The notes under the pieces were generated by a model. It ran no database searches, was not told the origin of the DNA, and was given only the letters and a program-made list of their open reading frames with translations. From Candidatus Rhodoblastus alkanivorans (lineage in GTDB: Bacteria > Pseudomonadota > Alphaproteobacteria > Rhizobiales > Beijerinckiaceae), in the NCBI RefSeq assembly GCF_022760755.1, contig NZ_JAIVFP010000001.1, positions 2,894,001 through 2,958,000 on the forward strand: a stretch of 64,000 nt of DNA, in the 5' to 3' direction. The position numbers were made by a program, and so were the translations under genes. This document shows, one piece after another, positions 1 through 9,529 of the stretch. Within the stretch, counting starts at the first letter, position 1. Each line of letters opens with the position of its first letter.

Positions 1-239
1 ACCGGCCGCGCATTGGCGCCGCTGATGCGGATCATCTGTTCGAGCACATCGCGATTGGGATTTTCGAGATCGATGAGCACGATGTCGGGATCGATCGCGC
101 CAAGGCGCCGTTCGAGATCGAGCGAGGACTCGAGCACCGTCACCTGAACGTGTCCCGCCTCGCGCAAACCGTCGCGCAAAATCGCGGTGCGCAGGGGATT
201 CTGATCGACGATGACGATGCGGAGATCTTTTTCCGGCAC
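1..239 (-). CDS. NasT-like ANTAR response regulator, N-terminal part (cut by left edge)
   Basis: Reading the minus strand gives a receiver-like start (EKDLRIVIVDQNPLR), then DIVLIDLENPNRD with a phosphoacceptor-type Asp, then QMIRISGANARPV. This matches the N-terminal receiver domain of AmiR/NasT regulators, which relieve transcription termination through a C-terminal ANTAR RNA-binding domain, typically ahead of nitrate assimilation genes. The ANTAR domain lies beyond the window, so the assignment rests on about 79 residues. The GTG at 237-239 is taken as start; an in-frame GTG at 264-266 is possible. The family call is moderate, and the nitrate role is an inference from family knowledge. Confidence 0.6.
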   Translation of the reverse strand, partial: MPEKDLRIVIVDQNPLRTAILRDGLREAGHVQVTVLESSLDLERRLGAIDPDIVLIDLENPNRDVLEQMIRISGANARP

Positions 240-669
240 GGCGATTCCGAGGCTTCCGTCGCACACTATAGCGGGCGGCGCCGCCCGCGCCAATCGCGCG
301 ACTCAGCCAGACCAGGATTCTTCTATGACGGATTGACTTTGTTCAGCGAATGACTCCGCTTGGCGTCCAGACAGGCGCGCTCCCGCTAAACACCGTTGAC
401 AATGGGCGGAGGATCACCGACGCAATCGCTGCCGTCGCAAGTATCATCGTTCAAACCGCAAGTATCACCGTTCAAACTCGGCCGAGCTTTTTATGAGGCG
501 CCTGGCGCCCGCCACAAATCATCCCGCGCCGGCGCGGCGCGTCGCGACGCCGAAATACGCGGGCAGGAAGGCAACCTGCCCGCACTCCATGTGTCGTCCC
601 TCCTCCGCGCCTGCGAGCGTCACATTTTCGACCGCCCGCCAGCCCCCTGAACGCGGCGCGGGGGTAACG
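240..669. other. Intergenic stretch without a supported gene
   Basis: This gap lies between the start of the NasT-like gene and the end of the small secreted-protein gene. Plus-strand reading frames here have no recognisable domain and look like chance frames in GC-rich DNA. The only structure I see is a short tandem repeat at 437-478. It presumably holds the promoter of the NasT-like gene, but no clear promoter elements stand out. Confidence 0.5.
437..478. repeat. Two-copy 21-bp tandem repeat
   Basis: Copies at 437-457 and 458-478 share 19 of 21 bases (core GCAAGTATCA then CGTTCAAAC). The repeat lies in non-coding DNA upstream of the NasT-like gene. It could be a duplicated operator or a simple slippage product; nothing in the sequence decides. 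Confidence 0.6.
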
Positions 670-1212
670 TCATTTGATTTCCCAGCTCGTGTTATGCGGA
701 ATGTCCATTGCGAAATAACCGCCTTCGCCGGCCAGCGCAGGCATGGCGTTACATGCGAAAGGCTCGCTGCCCGAGATCCCCTTATATTTCCCGGTGCCGC
801 CCGTAATGATGTGCGTGCCGCAACTCATCGTCGGCTGCGACTTGTCGACATCGCGGGTGTCGAAGGTCGAGAAAATCATGTCTCCATCGGCGTCGGCCAG
901 GATGCATGCACCGTCGATATATTTCTTTGGCCCTGAATCGACATTCAATGCCGTGCACCGCGCCGACATCTTATCAAGCATCTTTTCTCCCTTCAGATTC
1001 TGGGTGGTTCCAACTGCCTCCAACAGGACGGCTGAAAAGCCGGGAGCCTTGAGGTTCTGCAGCGGCCGGAAAATGAAGTGAGTCACATAGGGCGAGGTCC
1101 CCTTAGATTCGGCAAATGCGATCCCGGGGGCAAAGGCCGCGAGCGCTGTCGAGACAAGCACGATCTTGACAATAGTCATCTTTGCGTTAACCGCCGTTGC
1201 CTTGGTGTTCAT
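670..1212 (-). CDS. Small secreted protein of unknown function
   Basis: A 180-residue protein with a signal peptide: a charged start, then a hydrophobic stretch (about residues 13-32) ending in a typical AFA cleavage region before ESKGTS. The mature part carries a GGTGKYKGISG motif of the kind seen in small beta-barrel secreted proteins of Rhizobiales, and has four Cys residues (in SARCTAL, DGACILA, TMSCGTH and FACNAM) that could form two disulfides in the periplasm. The ATG is preceded by a strong GGGAGG ribosome site. It stands alone beside an AT-rich gap. I do not recognise a function; an envelope or exported stress role is only a guess. Confidence 0.75.
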   Translation of the reverse strand: MNTKATAVNAKMTIVKIVLVSTALAAFAPGIAFAESKGTSPYVTHFIFRPLQNLKAPGFSAVLLEAVGTTQNLKGEKMLDKMSARCTALNVDSGPKKYIDGACILADADGDMIFSTFDTRDVDKSQPTMSCGTHIITGGTGKYKGISGSEPFACNAMPALAGEGGYFAMDIPHNTSWEIK

Positions 1213-1581
1213 TGACGCCTCCCTCGGTTGTCGCTGAAAACGACCTGCACCGTTGCGTTTTATGCTTATCGATAGCGCTCGATGCGGCTTCAGGTTTTGA
1301 TCATTTTTAAATATCCTGCATAAGGTCTAGCTATAATACGCATTCGCCAATCATAGTTTAGCTAGAACTATTCAATACTTTATATTGTCTGAATTTTATT
1401 CGTTTTAATTATAAAAAACAACGCCATGAGCTTTATCTAAAAATATAATAATAATAAAATTACAGTAGTAATTAACCGATATTGCTGCTTTTAGCTCATA
1501 AATCAAGATGTTAAATATTTAAAAGATATTTTCATATTCACTACATTGTGATGTTCGTTAACAATGAATAAATTGGAGCGG
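1213..1581. other. AT-rich intergenic island
   Basis: Between two GC-rich genes, roughly 1290-1580 is strongly AT-rich with A and T runs, TAATAATAATAA-like tracts and several TTAA words. A TATAAT at 1332-1337 sits on the plus strand but has no matching -35 and no plus-strand gene after it. No open reading frame with a recognisable product is visible. It may hold the promoter of the secreted-protein gene and could be a site bound by a nucleoid (H-NS/MucR-like) protein, which is inference. Confidence 0.6.
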
Positions 1582-3819
1582 TCAGAGTGCGGCTCGGTCA
1601 TCCGATCTCGCATCATGGGCACGCCCTTCACCCTTTTGGTCACCAACCGGCGCGGGCGTCCAAATTTCCGCAATGATCGCGCGCAAGCGTTCTGCTTCGC
1701 GTAAAACCTCCTCGCAGCGCTGACGCAACGCGGCGAAGACGGTTTCGCCATGACCATCTTGCGACGCAGCGGGCGGCGGCGGAGGCGCGGCGAAATCCAG
1801 CTGCGCCATCGCCGCGCGCCGGGTCGCGTCCAGCAGCTTTTCGCTCGCCAGTGGGTCGAGATCACCGCGCCGGTTGCGGATCAGAAGGCGCACAGTGACG
1901 ATCTGCGCGGCGGTGACATAGGCCGCGGCGATCAGTTTGCTGTAATGGGGCCAGACGGCGCGCTGGGCCTCGGGGTCGGCGCGCATCCGCGTCGCCGATT
2001 CGCCAAGGGCCGAAAAGGCCTCCAAGAGGTTCTTGCGCGCCAGGCGGTAATCCTGCTCCGGCGAGTTCCAGCGCAGCGACCGGTCGGCGTAACGGCGCAG
2101 GGCGCGCAGAAAGCCGTCGGCGAGGCCGGGCGCGCTATGGCGCTCCCATTGCGGCAGCAGGAAAGTGAACAGAAAGGCGATGAGGGCGCCGACGCCCGTA
2201 TCGATCAGACGCGCCGCGACCAGCGGCGCCTTCGTCGGATCGAGCAGATGGAGCGCGAGCAGCGCCATCACCGACGCGGCGAAGGAGGACAGGCGGTAGT
2301 CGATCTTCACATAGGCATGGGCGACGGCCAACGCGAGAAGCTGAACCGCGAACAGCAGCGGCCACGAGCCGATCCACAGAAGCGCGCCCGCGGCGCCGCA
2401 GCCGAGGATCGTGCCCAGCAGCCGCTCGTCGCGTCTCTGGCGCGTCGCGGCATAGCTGGCGCGCATGATCACCGCGATGGTCAGGAGAATCCAGTTGCCG
2501 TGCTCCAGACCGGGAACCAGCACGGTCAGGGCGTAGCCGCAGCCGAGCGCCAGAGCGAGCCGCACGGCGTGGCGGAAGATCGGCGACGACCAGCGCAGGT
2601 GCTGCAGGATGACGTCGAGCGAGACTTTCACCGGCGGCGCGAAGGCGCGCATGTCCACGCCGGCCATGGCCTTTTCGGCGGCGTCCTGGCTGGTCAGCAA
2701 GGCGGGAAGGCTGGCGAGCTGCGACAACGCGAGTCCGACGCGCGCGCGGGTGAGGCGCGCGGCGCGCAGGACGGTCGGATCGGCGCCCTGCCCGGCCTCC
2801 ATGGCTGCAATAGCTGCGGAAAAAGCGTCGAGCTCCGGCTCTCGGTTCGGAAAGGACAATTGCCCGCCGCCGACGACCAGATCGAGCGCCAGCGCGTCGA
2901 GATCGCCGGCCATTTCGCGTAGAAGGCGCTCGATTTGCGCCGCCGGGTCATCCGCTGACGCCGAGGCGCCATCGGGCGCCCCGTTCGACGAGCCATGCGC
3001 CAGCCGCAGCGGCGCATGATCGGCCAGCATCGAAACGACGCCGTCGAAGGCGTCGAGCACCGCGGCGAGCGCCGCGATCAGCCGCGTCGCCTCGGGGCGC
3101 CCGGCGGCGGAGGCGATGAGGCTGCGTGCGGTCTGGAGATGATCGGCGAAAGACACCTGCTGCTCGACCACCCGGAGACAGACCTCGCCCTCGTCGGCGT
3201 CCTTGCGATAGAAGCCGGAGACCCGGCGCAGGAAGGACGCGAATTCGCGCAGGACTTCGGCAAGCGTAATGCGGCGGCCCGAGGCGTCGGTGAGTTTGGT
3301 GAGCGCAAGCGCCAATGGGATATATAAGGCGCCGCCGAAGGTCGCCATCTCGGCGTAATTCAGGCGGGCGGCAAGGGTCACGGCGGGCGCGCCCAGCGCA
3401 AGAACCAGCGACAGCAGCGAAAGCACGGAGAGCGGAAGCGCCCAGCGGCCCCATGCGATCAGCAGCCCGGCGATGAAACCGGAGACGATGACGACCACGC
3501 CTTCGGCGAGGTGACTTCCGCCGGCGAAGGCGGCGGCAAAGGCTGGAACAGAGGCGCAAATCCACGCCAGCGGCAGGATGCGCAGCTTGGCCGAAAAGGG
3601 CGTCGAGGTGTCGGCGATCGAGACGCAGAGCGCGCCCAGAGCCGCCGCCATGCCGGACTCAAAGCCGAACAGGCCCGATGATGCGAGCCCGACGATCAGC
3701 ACGCCGATCGCAACGGCGACGCCGTTCACGATGTGATAACCGAAGAAATATTTGAGAAGTTTTGGTTTCACGCGCATCGGCGCAGTCGCTCGCAGACAAG
3801 CCCAATCAGGAATGGTCAT
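1582..3819 (-). CDS. FUSC family inner-membrane protein (aromatic acid exporter-like)
   Basis: A 745-residue protein with the duplicated layout of the fusaric-acid resistance/AaeB/YccS family: an N-terminal block of about six hydrophobic segments (residues about 25-175), a cytoplasmic helical region, a second membrane block (about 415-545, including WILLTIAVIMRASYAATRQRRDER, the usual second-half signature), and a C-terminal soluble domain. Family members export aromatic carboxylic acids or similar compounds across the inner membrane, often with a periplasmic adaptor; no adaptor gene is adjacent. The start at 3819 lacks a clear ribosome site; an internal ATG at 3777 (MRVKPKLLKYFF) is as likely. 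The substrate cannot be read from the sequence. Confidence 0.85.
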   Translation of the reverse strand: MTIPDWACLRATAPMRVKPKLLKYFFGYHIVNGVAVAIGVLIVGLASSGLFGFESGMAAALGALCVSIADTSTPFSAKLRILPLAWICASVPAFAAAFAGGSHLAEGVVVIVSGFIAGLLIAWGRWALPLSVLSLLSLVLALGAPAVTLAARLNYAEMATFGGALYIPLALALTKLTDASGRRITLAEVLREFASFLRRVSGFYRKDADEGEVCLRVVEQQVSFADHLQTARSLIASAAGRPEATRLIAALAAVLDAFDGVVSMLADHAPLRLAHGSSNGAPDGASASADDPAAQIERLLREMAGDLDALALDLVVGGGQLSFPNREPELDAFSAAIAAMEAGQGADPTVLRAARLTRARVGLALSQLASLPALLTSQDAAEKAMAGVDMRAFAPPVKVSLDVILQHLRWSSPIFRHAVRLALALGCGYALTVLVPGLEHGNWILLTIAVIMRASYAATRQRRDERLLGTILGCGAAGALLWIGSWPLLFAVQLLALAVAHAYVKIDYRLSSFAASVMALLALHLLDPTKAPLVAARLIDTGVGALIAFLFTFLLPQWERHSAPGLADGFLRALRRYADRSLRWNSPEQDYRLARKNLLEAFSALGESATRMRADPEAQRAVWPHYSKLIAAAYVTAAQIVTVRLLIRNRRGDLDPLASEKLLDATRRAAMAQLDFAAPPPPPAASQDGHGETVFAALRQRCEEVLREAERLRAIIAEIWTPAPVGDQKGEGRAHDARSDDRAAL

Positions 3820-3906
3820 GGCCAGGAGTGAAACGATCCACGCCGGGGCTCACGGGAGGGGAGGATTGCTTCCCTTCGCTGGCAATCACGGCGCAAATCC
3901 GTGCGC

Positions 3907-4353
3907 TCACCCTGTGGCGTCGATCAGGCGGGCAAGGCGCAGAAGAGCGAGTTCGTAGCCTTGAACGCCGCAGCCGGCGATGACGCCGTCGGCGCGGCGC
4001 GAAACGAAGGAATGATGGCGAAATTCCTCGCGCTTGTGAATGTTGGAAATATGCACCTCGATCACCGGGCCTTCGAAGGCGTTGAGGGCGTCGAGCAAAG
4101 CCACCGACGTATGGGTGAAGGCGGCCGGATTGATGACGATGCCTCCGGCCCTGCCCCGCGCCTCGTGAATCCAGTCGATCAGCTCATATTCGCGGTTGCT
4201 TTGATGGAAATGCACCTCCAGCTTCAATTCGTTCGCCCGCGCATGGCACGCGCGCTCAACGTCGGCGATGGTCTCCGAGCCGTAGATTTCCGGCTCGCGC
4301 TGGCCGAGCAGGTTGAGATTGGGGCCATTCAGAACAGTGACGAGGCGGCTCAT
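3907..4353 (-). CDS. aroQ: 3-dehydroquinate dehydratase, type II
   Basis: A 148-residue protein of normal length for type II dehydroquinase, which removes water from 3-dehydroquinate in the shikimate pathway to aromatic amino acids. Visible signatures are [17 protein letters not shown] with the catalytic Tyr at residue 24, the [13 protein letters not shown] loop and [17 protein letters not shown] with the catalytic His. An AAGGA ribosome site sits 8 bases before the ATG. In many relatives aroQ precedes accB and accC; here it is followed by the FUSC gene instead, so the usual operon is not present. Confidence 0.97.
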   Translation of the reverse strand: MSRLVTVLNGPNLNLLGQREPEIYGSETIADVERACHARANELKLEVHFHQSNREYELIDWIHEARGRAGGIVINPAAFTHTSVALLDALNAFEGPVIEVHISNIHKREEFRHHSFVSRRADGVIAGCGVQGYELALLRLARLIDATG

Positions 4354-4407
4354 CCGGGCGTCCTTTTCGCGCGACGAATCCGTCTCGCCGCCGCGCCGAA
4401 TTTAGGG

Positions 4408-4424
4408 GGCTTTTGCGAAAAGCC
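4408..4424. other. Short perfect hairpin between phoH and aroQ
   Basis: GGCTTTT, then GCG, then AAAAGCC forms a 7-bp stem with a 3-base loop. It lies just upstream of aroQ on the minus strand. It has no U tract of its own, so a terminator role is uncertain. Confidence 0.35.
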
Positions 4425-4451
4425 AAAGTTGGCGGCGCTCGGGGCGCGGCC

Positions 4452-4485
4452 CCCCACCCGGCCGCCTTGCGGTGGCCAGGTGGGG
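4452..4485 (-). terminator. Strong hairpin after phoH (possible terminator or processing signal)
   Basis: The arms 4452-4466 and 4471-4485 pair over about 15 positions with one mismatch and one wobble, closed by a TTGC tetraloop. It lies 12 bases past the stop of the PhoH gene on the minus strand. There is no T run after it, so it may act as a stabilising 3' hairpin or pause site rather than a classical intrinsic terminator. Confidence 0.45.
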
Positions 4486-4496
4486 AACTCCCGCGC

Positions 4497-5237
4497 CTAT
4501 AGCGCGGCGCCCTCACCCTCGAAGGCCCGAACCCACATGGCGCAGAGGCCCGAGCGCACGATGTCTTCGAGTTCGAATTCGACCACCGGCACCGGCAGGC
4601 CATGGGCGCGGATCAGTTCGATCATCTTGCGCAGCCCCGAGGCCTGCTGGATGTCGGACTGGTTGACGTCGCCGTTGACCACGCTGATGCAGTTTTCGCC
4701 GACGCGGGTGAGGAAGGTTTTTATTTCGCCGACCGTGGTGTTCTGCGCCTCGTCGAGCAGGATGAAGGCGTTTTTCCAGGAGCGGCCGCGCATCACCTCG
4801 AAGGGCGCCATTTCGATATCGCCGCGCTTCACCGCAATGTCGAAGGCGCCGTCGCCGATGCGCTCCTTGATGGCGTCGGTGATCGGAACCGCCCAGGGCG
4901 CGAATTTTTCCTGAAGGGAGCCGGGGAAGAAGCCGAGCGAGCGGCCACAGGGCACATTGGGGCGGGTGAGGATGATTTTGTCGATTTGTCCGGCCCGGTA
5001 GAGATCGGCGGCGTAAGTGGCGGCGATCCAGGTTTTTCCGGTGCCGGCAGGGCCGAGGACGACGACTTGCTGAGAGGACCTGAGAGCGGCGAGATATTGC
5101 GCCTGCGTGGGGTTGAGGGCCTTGATGGGGGGAAGGACTCGATCGTTCTGGAATTTGTTCCCCTTGAATTCGATGATCTCGGCATCTCCATGTTGACGGG
5201 AATTGCGGCTCTTTCTTCGGTCCAGTTGCTTGCCCAC
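4497..5237 (-). CDS. PhoH family ATPase
   Basis: A 246-residue PhoH-type P-loop protein. Walker A GPAGTGKT is at residues 62-69 and Walker B is FILLDEAQN at about residue 155; LTRPNVPCGRSLGFFPGS and VNGDVNQSD are typical PhoH motifs. PhoH proteins are cytoplasmic ATPases linked to RNA metabolism and phosphate stress; the exact job is unclear. This form has a short basic N-terminus and lacks a KH or PIN domain. It is not next to ybeY, so it is a stand-alone PhoH paralogue rather than the ybeZ-type gene. The start is GTG with GGAG seven bases upstream. Confidence 0.9.
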   Translation of the reverse strand: MGKQLDRRKSRNSRQHGDAEIIEFKGNKFQNDRVLPPIKALNPTQAQYLAALRSSQQVVVLGPAGTGKTWIAATYAADLYRAGQIDKIILTRPNVPCGRSLGFFPGSLQEKFAPWAVPITDAIKERIGDGAFDIAVKRGDIEMAPFEVMRGRSWKNAFILLDEAQNTTVGEIKTFLTRVGENCISVVNGDVNQSDIQQASGLRKMIELIRAHGLPVPVVEFELEDIVRSGLCAMWVRAFEGEGAAL

Positions 5238-5445
5238 GCGCTGACTCCTCAGATGTGAATCGACGGGCGCACAATCCGCTTGCTAGGGCGGACAGCACGA
5301 TGGAGGGATATGCGGTTTTACTGGCAAAACAGCGAGAGCGGCTTGTGCGCGCTTTGGTTTGAGTGACGCCATCGGCCTGTTCCTCGCTGGAATCAGGATA
5401 GGCGATTCGCTCCAAACACAAAGTAAAAAAATTTCTTTTCCGCCG

Positions 5446-6390
5446 TTACGCGTTGGGCAGATTTTGCGACAGCGCCTCGAGCACCGCCATGCGCACCGCG
5501 ACGCCCATTTCCACCTGCTCGCGAATGAGACTCTGCTCGCCGTCGGCGACGCTGGAATCGATTTCCACGCCGCGGTTCATCGGCCCCGGATGCATCACCA
5601 TGGCGTCGGGCCTGGCATAGGCGAGCTTGTCGGAATCGAGCCCGAAAAAGCGGAAATATTCGCGCGTAGAGGGAATAAAGGCGCCCTGCATGCGCTCGCG
5701 CTGCAGGCGCAGCATCATCACGATGTCGGCGTCGCGCAAACCGTCGCGCATATTGTTGTGAACCTCGACCCCCATCTGCGCGATCCCGGTCGGCATCAGG
5801 GTCGAGGGCCCGACCACCCGGACCCGCGCGCCGAGCGCCGAAAGCAGGATGATGTTGGAGCGCGCGACGCGCGAATGGAGCACGTCGCCGCAGATCGCGA
5901 CTGTCAGCCCCTCGATGCGGCCCTTGGCGCGGCGCATGGTCAAAGCGTCGAGCAGGGCTTGCGTGGGGTGCTCATGCGCGCCGTCGCCGGCGTTGACCAC
6001 GGCGCAATCGACCTTGCGCGCGAGAAGATGGGCGGCGCCGGCCTGATGATGGCGCACGACGATGATGTCCGGCCGCATGGCGTTCAGCGTGATCGCGGTG
6101 TCGATCAGGGTCTCGCCCTTTTTCACCGAACTCGTCGCCACCGACATGTTCATGACGTCGGCGCCGAGGCGTTTGCCGGCGAGTTCGAACGAGCTTTGGG
6201 TGCGGGTCGAGGCCTCGAAGAACAGATTGATCTGGGTGCGCCCCGACAGCCGGGCCTTTTTCTTCTCGACCTGGCGCGACACCGAGATCGCCTCCTCCGC
6301 CAGATCGAGCAGGTGGAGAATGTCGAGCCGGCTGAGGCCCTCGATGCCGAGCAGATGCTTGTGCGCAAAGGAAAAGCCGGGAATGGACAT
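5446..6390 (-). CDS. pyrB: Aspartate carbamoyltransferase catalytic chain
   Basis: A 314-residue transcarbamylase that joins carbamoyl phosphate and aspartate in pyrimidine synthesis. The carbamoyl-phosphate loop [12 protein letters not shown] begins at residue 59, HPTQALLD and the C-terminal MHPGPMNRG are present. The start at 6390 is chosen because GGAGAGAG lies upstream and the [20 protein letters not shown] start fits the family; a longer frame to 6441 adds unconserved residues. pyrC, the usual partner in alphaproteobacteria, is not the next gene here. It is transcribed divergently from topA. Confidence 0.97.
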   Translation of the reverse strand: MSIPGFSFAHKHLLGIEGLSRLDILHLLDLAEEAISVSRQVEKKKARLSGRTQINLFFEASTRTQSSFELAGKRLGADVMNMSVATSSVKKGETLIDTAITLNAMRPDIIVVRHHQAGAAHLLARKVDCAVVNAGDGAHEHPTQALLDALTMRRAKGRIEGLTVAICGDVLHSRVARSNIILLSALGARVRVVGPSTLMPTGIAQMGVEVHNNMRDGLRDADIVMMLRLQRERMQGAFIPSTREYFRFFGLDSDKLAYARPDAMVMHPGPMNRGVEIDSSVADGEQSLIREQVEMGVAVRMAVLEALSQNLPNA

Positions 6391-6466
6391 ATTTGAGGCT
6401 CTCTCCGGGTGAGCGGCGGGCGCGAGGGAAGCCATGCGCAAATTTCAGGCGCGGCGCAAGGACCAT

Positions 6467-6496
6467 TTGACAGACGCGCCCCGGTCCCCCATTTTC
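6467..6496 (+). promoter_or_regulatory. Possible topA promoter
   Basis: A perfect TTGACA at 6467-6472 is followed after 17 bases by a weak -10 (CATTTT near 6490), in the divergent gap between pyrB and topA. A small GGCCG/CGGCC hairpin lies at 6543-6558 before the topA start. This is a match by eye only. Confidence 0.35.
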
Positions 6497-6572
6497 CCGG
6501 CCCGTTCAGGGCCGCGGGGGGCGCGTCCCGAAGGGATTTGCAGGCCGCTCAAACGGCCTTCGGGGTTGCCGC

Positions 6573-9470
6573 ATGGACGTCGTCATCGTCGAATCGCCTG
6601 CCAAGGCCAAGACGATCAACAAATATCTGGGCAAGAACTTCGAGGTCATCGCCTCGTTCGGCCATGTCCGCGACCTGCCCGCCAAGGACGGGTCGGTCGA
6701 TCCCGACTCCGATTTCAAGATGCTGTGGGAAGTGGACGGCAAGGCCGGCAAGCGCCTGTCGGACATCGCGGCCAAGGTCAAGAACGCCGACCGCATCGTG
6801 CTCGCCACCGACCCGGATCGCGAGGGCGAAGCCATTTCCTGGCATGTGCTGGAAGTGTTGCGCGCCAAGCGCGTGCTGAAGGACAAGCCGGTCGAACGCG
6901 TGGTTTTCAACGCCATCACCAAGGACGCGATCCTTGAGGCGATGAAACATCCGCGCCAGATCGACGAGAATCTGGTCGAGGCCTATCTCGCCCGCCGCGC
7001 GCTCGACTATCTCGTCGGCTTCAATCTCTCGCCGGTGCTGTGGCGCAAGCTGCCCGGCGCGCGCTCCGCCGGGAGGGTGCAGTCGGTGGCCCTGCGCCTC
7101 GTCTGCGACCGCGAGTTGGAGATCGAGAAATTCGTCGCGCGCGAATATTGGTCGCTGGTCGCGCATCTGCGCAACCAGGCCGGCGCGCCCTTCACCGCGC
7201 GCCTCGTCGGCGCCGACGGCAAGAAGATCACGCGGCTCGACATCGGCGCCGGCGCCGAGGCGGAAGGCTTCAAGCGCGACCTCGAAAATGCGGTTTTCCG
7301 CGTCGTTTCCGTCGAGGCCAAACCCGCCAAGCGCCATCCTTACGCGCCCTTCACCACCTCGACCCTTCAGCAGGAAGCGTCGCGCAAACTCGGCATGGCG
7401 CCGGAGATCACCATGCGGGTGGCGCAGAAGCTCTATGAAGGCGTGGACCTCGGCGGCGAGACCGTCGGTCTCATCACCTATATGCGAACCGATGGCGTCG
7501 ATGTCGCGCCCGAGGCCGTGGCGAGCGCCCGCGCGGTGATCGGCCGCGAATTCGGCGACCGGTATGTGCCCGGCGTCCCGCGCAAATATCAGGTCAAAGC
7601 CAAGAACGCCCAGGAAGCCCATGAGGCGATCCGCCCCACCGACGTTTCCCGCCTGCCGAAAGACATGGCGCGCCATCTCCAGGCGGACCAGGCCAGACTC
7701 TATGAGCTGATCTGGACCCGCATGGTGGCGAGCCAGATGGAATCGGCGGTGCTGGAACGCACCGTCGCCGAGATCGAGGCGAAAGCGGGAGGCCGCGTTC
7801 TGGACGTGCGCGCCACTGGCCAGGTGGTGCGCTTCGACGGCTTTTTGAAGCTTTATCAGGAAGGCAAGGACGACGAGGAGGACGAGGACTCCGGCCGCCT
7901 GCCCCCGCTCGCGCCCGACGAAATCCTGAAGAAGGACAAGATCGACGCGACCCAGCATTTCACCGAGCCGCCGCCGCGCTATACCGAGGCGACTTTGGTG
8001 AAACGCATGGAGGAATTGGGGATCGGCCGTCCCTCGACCTATGCCTCGACCCTCGCTGTGCTGCGCGAGCGCGATTATGTGAAGCTCGACAAGAAACGCC
8101 TCGTCCCCGAGGACAAGGGCCGGCTGGTCACCGCCTTTCTCGAAAGCTTTTTCGGCCGCTACGTCCAATATGACTTCACCGCCGCTCTCGAAGAGCAGCT
8201 CGACCGCGTCTCCAACAGCGAGATCGACTGGAAACAGGTGCTGCGCGACTTCTGGCGCGACTTTTCTATAGCCATCGACGGCACCAGGGAGTTGCGCACG
8301 ACGCAGGTGCTCGACAGCCTCAACGACCTGCTCGGGCCCCATATTTTTCCGGCCAAGGAAAATGGCTCCAATCCGCGCGCCTGCCCCGTCTGCGCCGATG
8401 GCCAATTGTCGCTGAAGCTCGGCAAGTTCGGCGCCTTCATCGGCTGTTCGAATTATCCGGAGTGCAAATATACCCGCACCCTGTCGAACCGCGGCGGCGA
8501 GGCCAACGGCGTCGAGGGCGAGCGCCCCGGCGTCAAGGTTCTCGGCGAGGACCCGAAGACCGGGAAGGAAATCACTTTGCGCGACGGGCGTTTCGGCGCC
8601 TATGTCCAGGAGGGCCAAGACGCAGGAAAAGACGACAAGCCGCGCCGCTCGTCGCTTTCCAGCAACCTCAAGCCCGAGGACGTCACCCTCGAAAAGGCGC
8701 TGGCGCTGCTCTCGCTGCCGCGCGAAGTGGCGAAACATCCCGAGACCGGCGAACCGATTCTCGCCGGCATCGGTCGCTATGGCGCCTATGTCCAGCACAA
8801 GAAGACCTACGCCAATCTCGCCAAGGACGACGACGTGCTGGAGATCGGCGCCAATCGCGCCATCGATCTCATCGTGACCAAGGAGGCCGGCGGCGGCGCG
8901 CGCGGCTCCGGCGGCGAAATCCGCGCGCTCGGCGACCATCCCGAAGGCGGCGCGATCACGCTCAAGGCGGGACGTTTCGGACCCTATCTGGCGTGGGGCA
9001 AGGTCAACGCCACTTTGCCGCGCGGGACCGACATGACCGGACTGACGCTGGAAAAGGCGGTGGAGCTGGTCAACGCCAAGGCCGCGGGCGCGCCGTCCGG
9101 CGGCGGGCGCGTGCTCGGCGAACATCCCGACGGCGGCCAGGTCACAGCCCGCGCCGGGCGCTACGGACCCTATGTGTCTTGGGAGAAGATCAGCGCCACC
9201 CTGCCCAAATCGATGACGCTCGACGACATCGGGCTGGAGCAGGCGATCAGACTGATCGAGGACAAAATAGACTCCGGCGGCGCGAAAAAGCCGGCGAAAA
9301 AGGCCCCGGCCAAAAAGACGGCAGCGGCCAAAAAGACCGCGGTAGCGAAAAAGCCGGCGGCCAAAGGCGCCAAGGCAAAGCCGGAGATCGTCGATTCGGA
9401 CGAACCGCCCTTCGAGCCCGACGCGCCCGCGAAGAAGCCGGCGCGGAAGAAACCGGCCGGCAAGGATTGA
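6573..9470 (+). CDS. topA: DNA topoisomerase I
   Basis: A 965-residue type IA topoisomerase that relaxes negative supercoils. The TOPRIM start MDVVIVESPAKAKTINKYLG, LATDPDREGEAISWH and the active-site Tyr303 in GLITYMRTDG are all present. One four-Cys zinc finger (CPVCADG with CSNYPEC) lies near residue 610, followed by several repeated GRFGPY-type C-terminal domains. The tail is a Lys/Ala-rich low-complexity region (AKKTAAAKKTA) typical of alphaproteobacterial TopA. In many relatives dprA precedes topA; here pyrB is divergent instead. Confidence 0.97.
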   Translation: MDVVIVESPAKAKTINKYLGKNFEVIASFGHVRDLPAKDGSVDPDSDFKMLWEVDGKAGKRLSDIAAKVKNADRIVLATDPDREGEAISWHVLEVLRAKRVLKDKPVERVVFNAITKDAILEAMKHPRQIDENLVEAYLARRALDYLVGFNLSPVLWRKLPGARSAGRVQSVALRLVCDRELEIEKFVAREYWSLVAHLRNQAGAPFTARLVGADGKKITRLDIGAGAEAEGFKRDLENAVFRVVSVEAKPAKRHPYAPFTTSTLQQEASRKLGMAPEITMRVAQKLYEGVDLGGETVGLITYMRTDGVDVAPEAVASARAVIGREFGDRYVPGVPRKYQVKAKNAQEAHEAIRPTDVSRLPKDMARHLQADQARLYELIWTRMVASQMESAVLERTVAEIEAKAGGRVLDVRATGQVVRFDGFLKLYQEGKDDEEDEDSGRLPPLAPDEILKKDKIDATQHFTEPPPRYTEATLVKRMEELGIGRPSTYASTLAVLRERDYVKLDKKRLVPEDKGRLVTAFLESFFGRYVQYDFTAALEEQLDRVSNSEIDWKQVLRDFWRDFSIAIDGTRELRTTQVLDSLNDLLGPHIFPAKENGSNPRACPVCADGQLSLKLGKFGAFIGCSNYPECKYTRTLSNRGGEANGVEGERPGVKVLGEDPKTGKEITLRDGRFGAYVQEGQDAGKDDKPRRSSLSSNLKPEDVTLEKALALLSLPREVAKHPETGEPILAGIGRYGAYVQHKKTYANLAKDDDVLEIGANRAIDLIVTKEAGGGARGSGGEIRALGDHPEGGAITLKAGRFGPYLAWGKVNATLPRGTDMTGLTLEKAVELVNAKAAGAPSGGGRVLGEHPDGGQVTARAGRYGPYVSWEKISATLPKSMTLDDIGLEQAIRLIEDKIDSGGAKKPAKKAPAKKTAAAKKTAVAKKPAAKGAKAKPEIVDSDEPPFEPDAPAKKPARKKPAGKD

Positions 9471-9487
9471 AATGAGCTGGGGAGAGG

Positions 9488-9528
9488 GAGTACGGTCGTG
9501 CCCTCAATTCGGACCCGGCTCTCCCCGC
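9488..9528. terminator. Weak dyad between convergent topA and otsA
   Basis: GGGGAGAG near 9479-9488 and CTCTCCCC near 9519-9528 are inverted repeats across the short gap between two convergent genes. There is no T tract, so this is only a possible bidirectional transcription end. Confidence 0.25.
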
Positions 9529-9529
9529 A

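Noticed and set aside
396-936. Plus-strand open frames over the small secreted-protein gene
   Set aside because: They are antisense or overlapping frames in GC-rich DNA without domains; the minus-strand gene has a signal peptide and a strong ribosome site.
1332-1337. A perfect TATAAT on the plus strand
   Set aside because: There is no matching -35 at the right distance and no plus-strand gene downstream; such words are expected by chance in AT-rich DNA.
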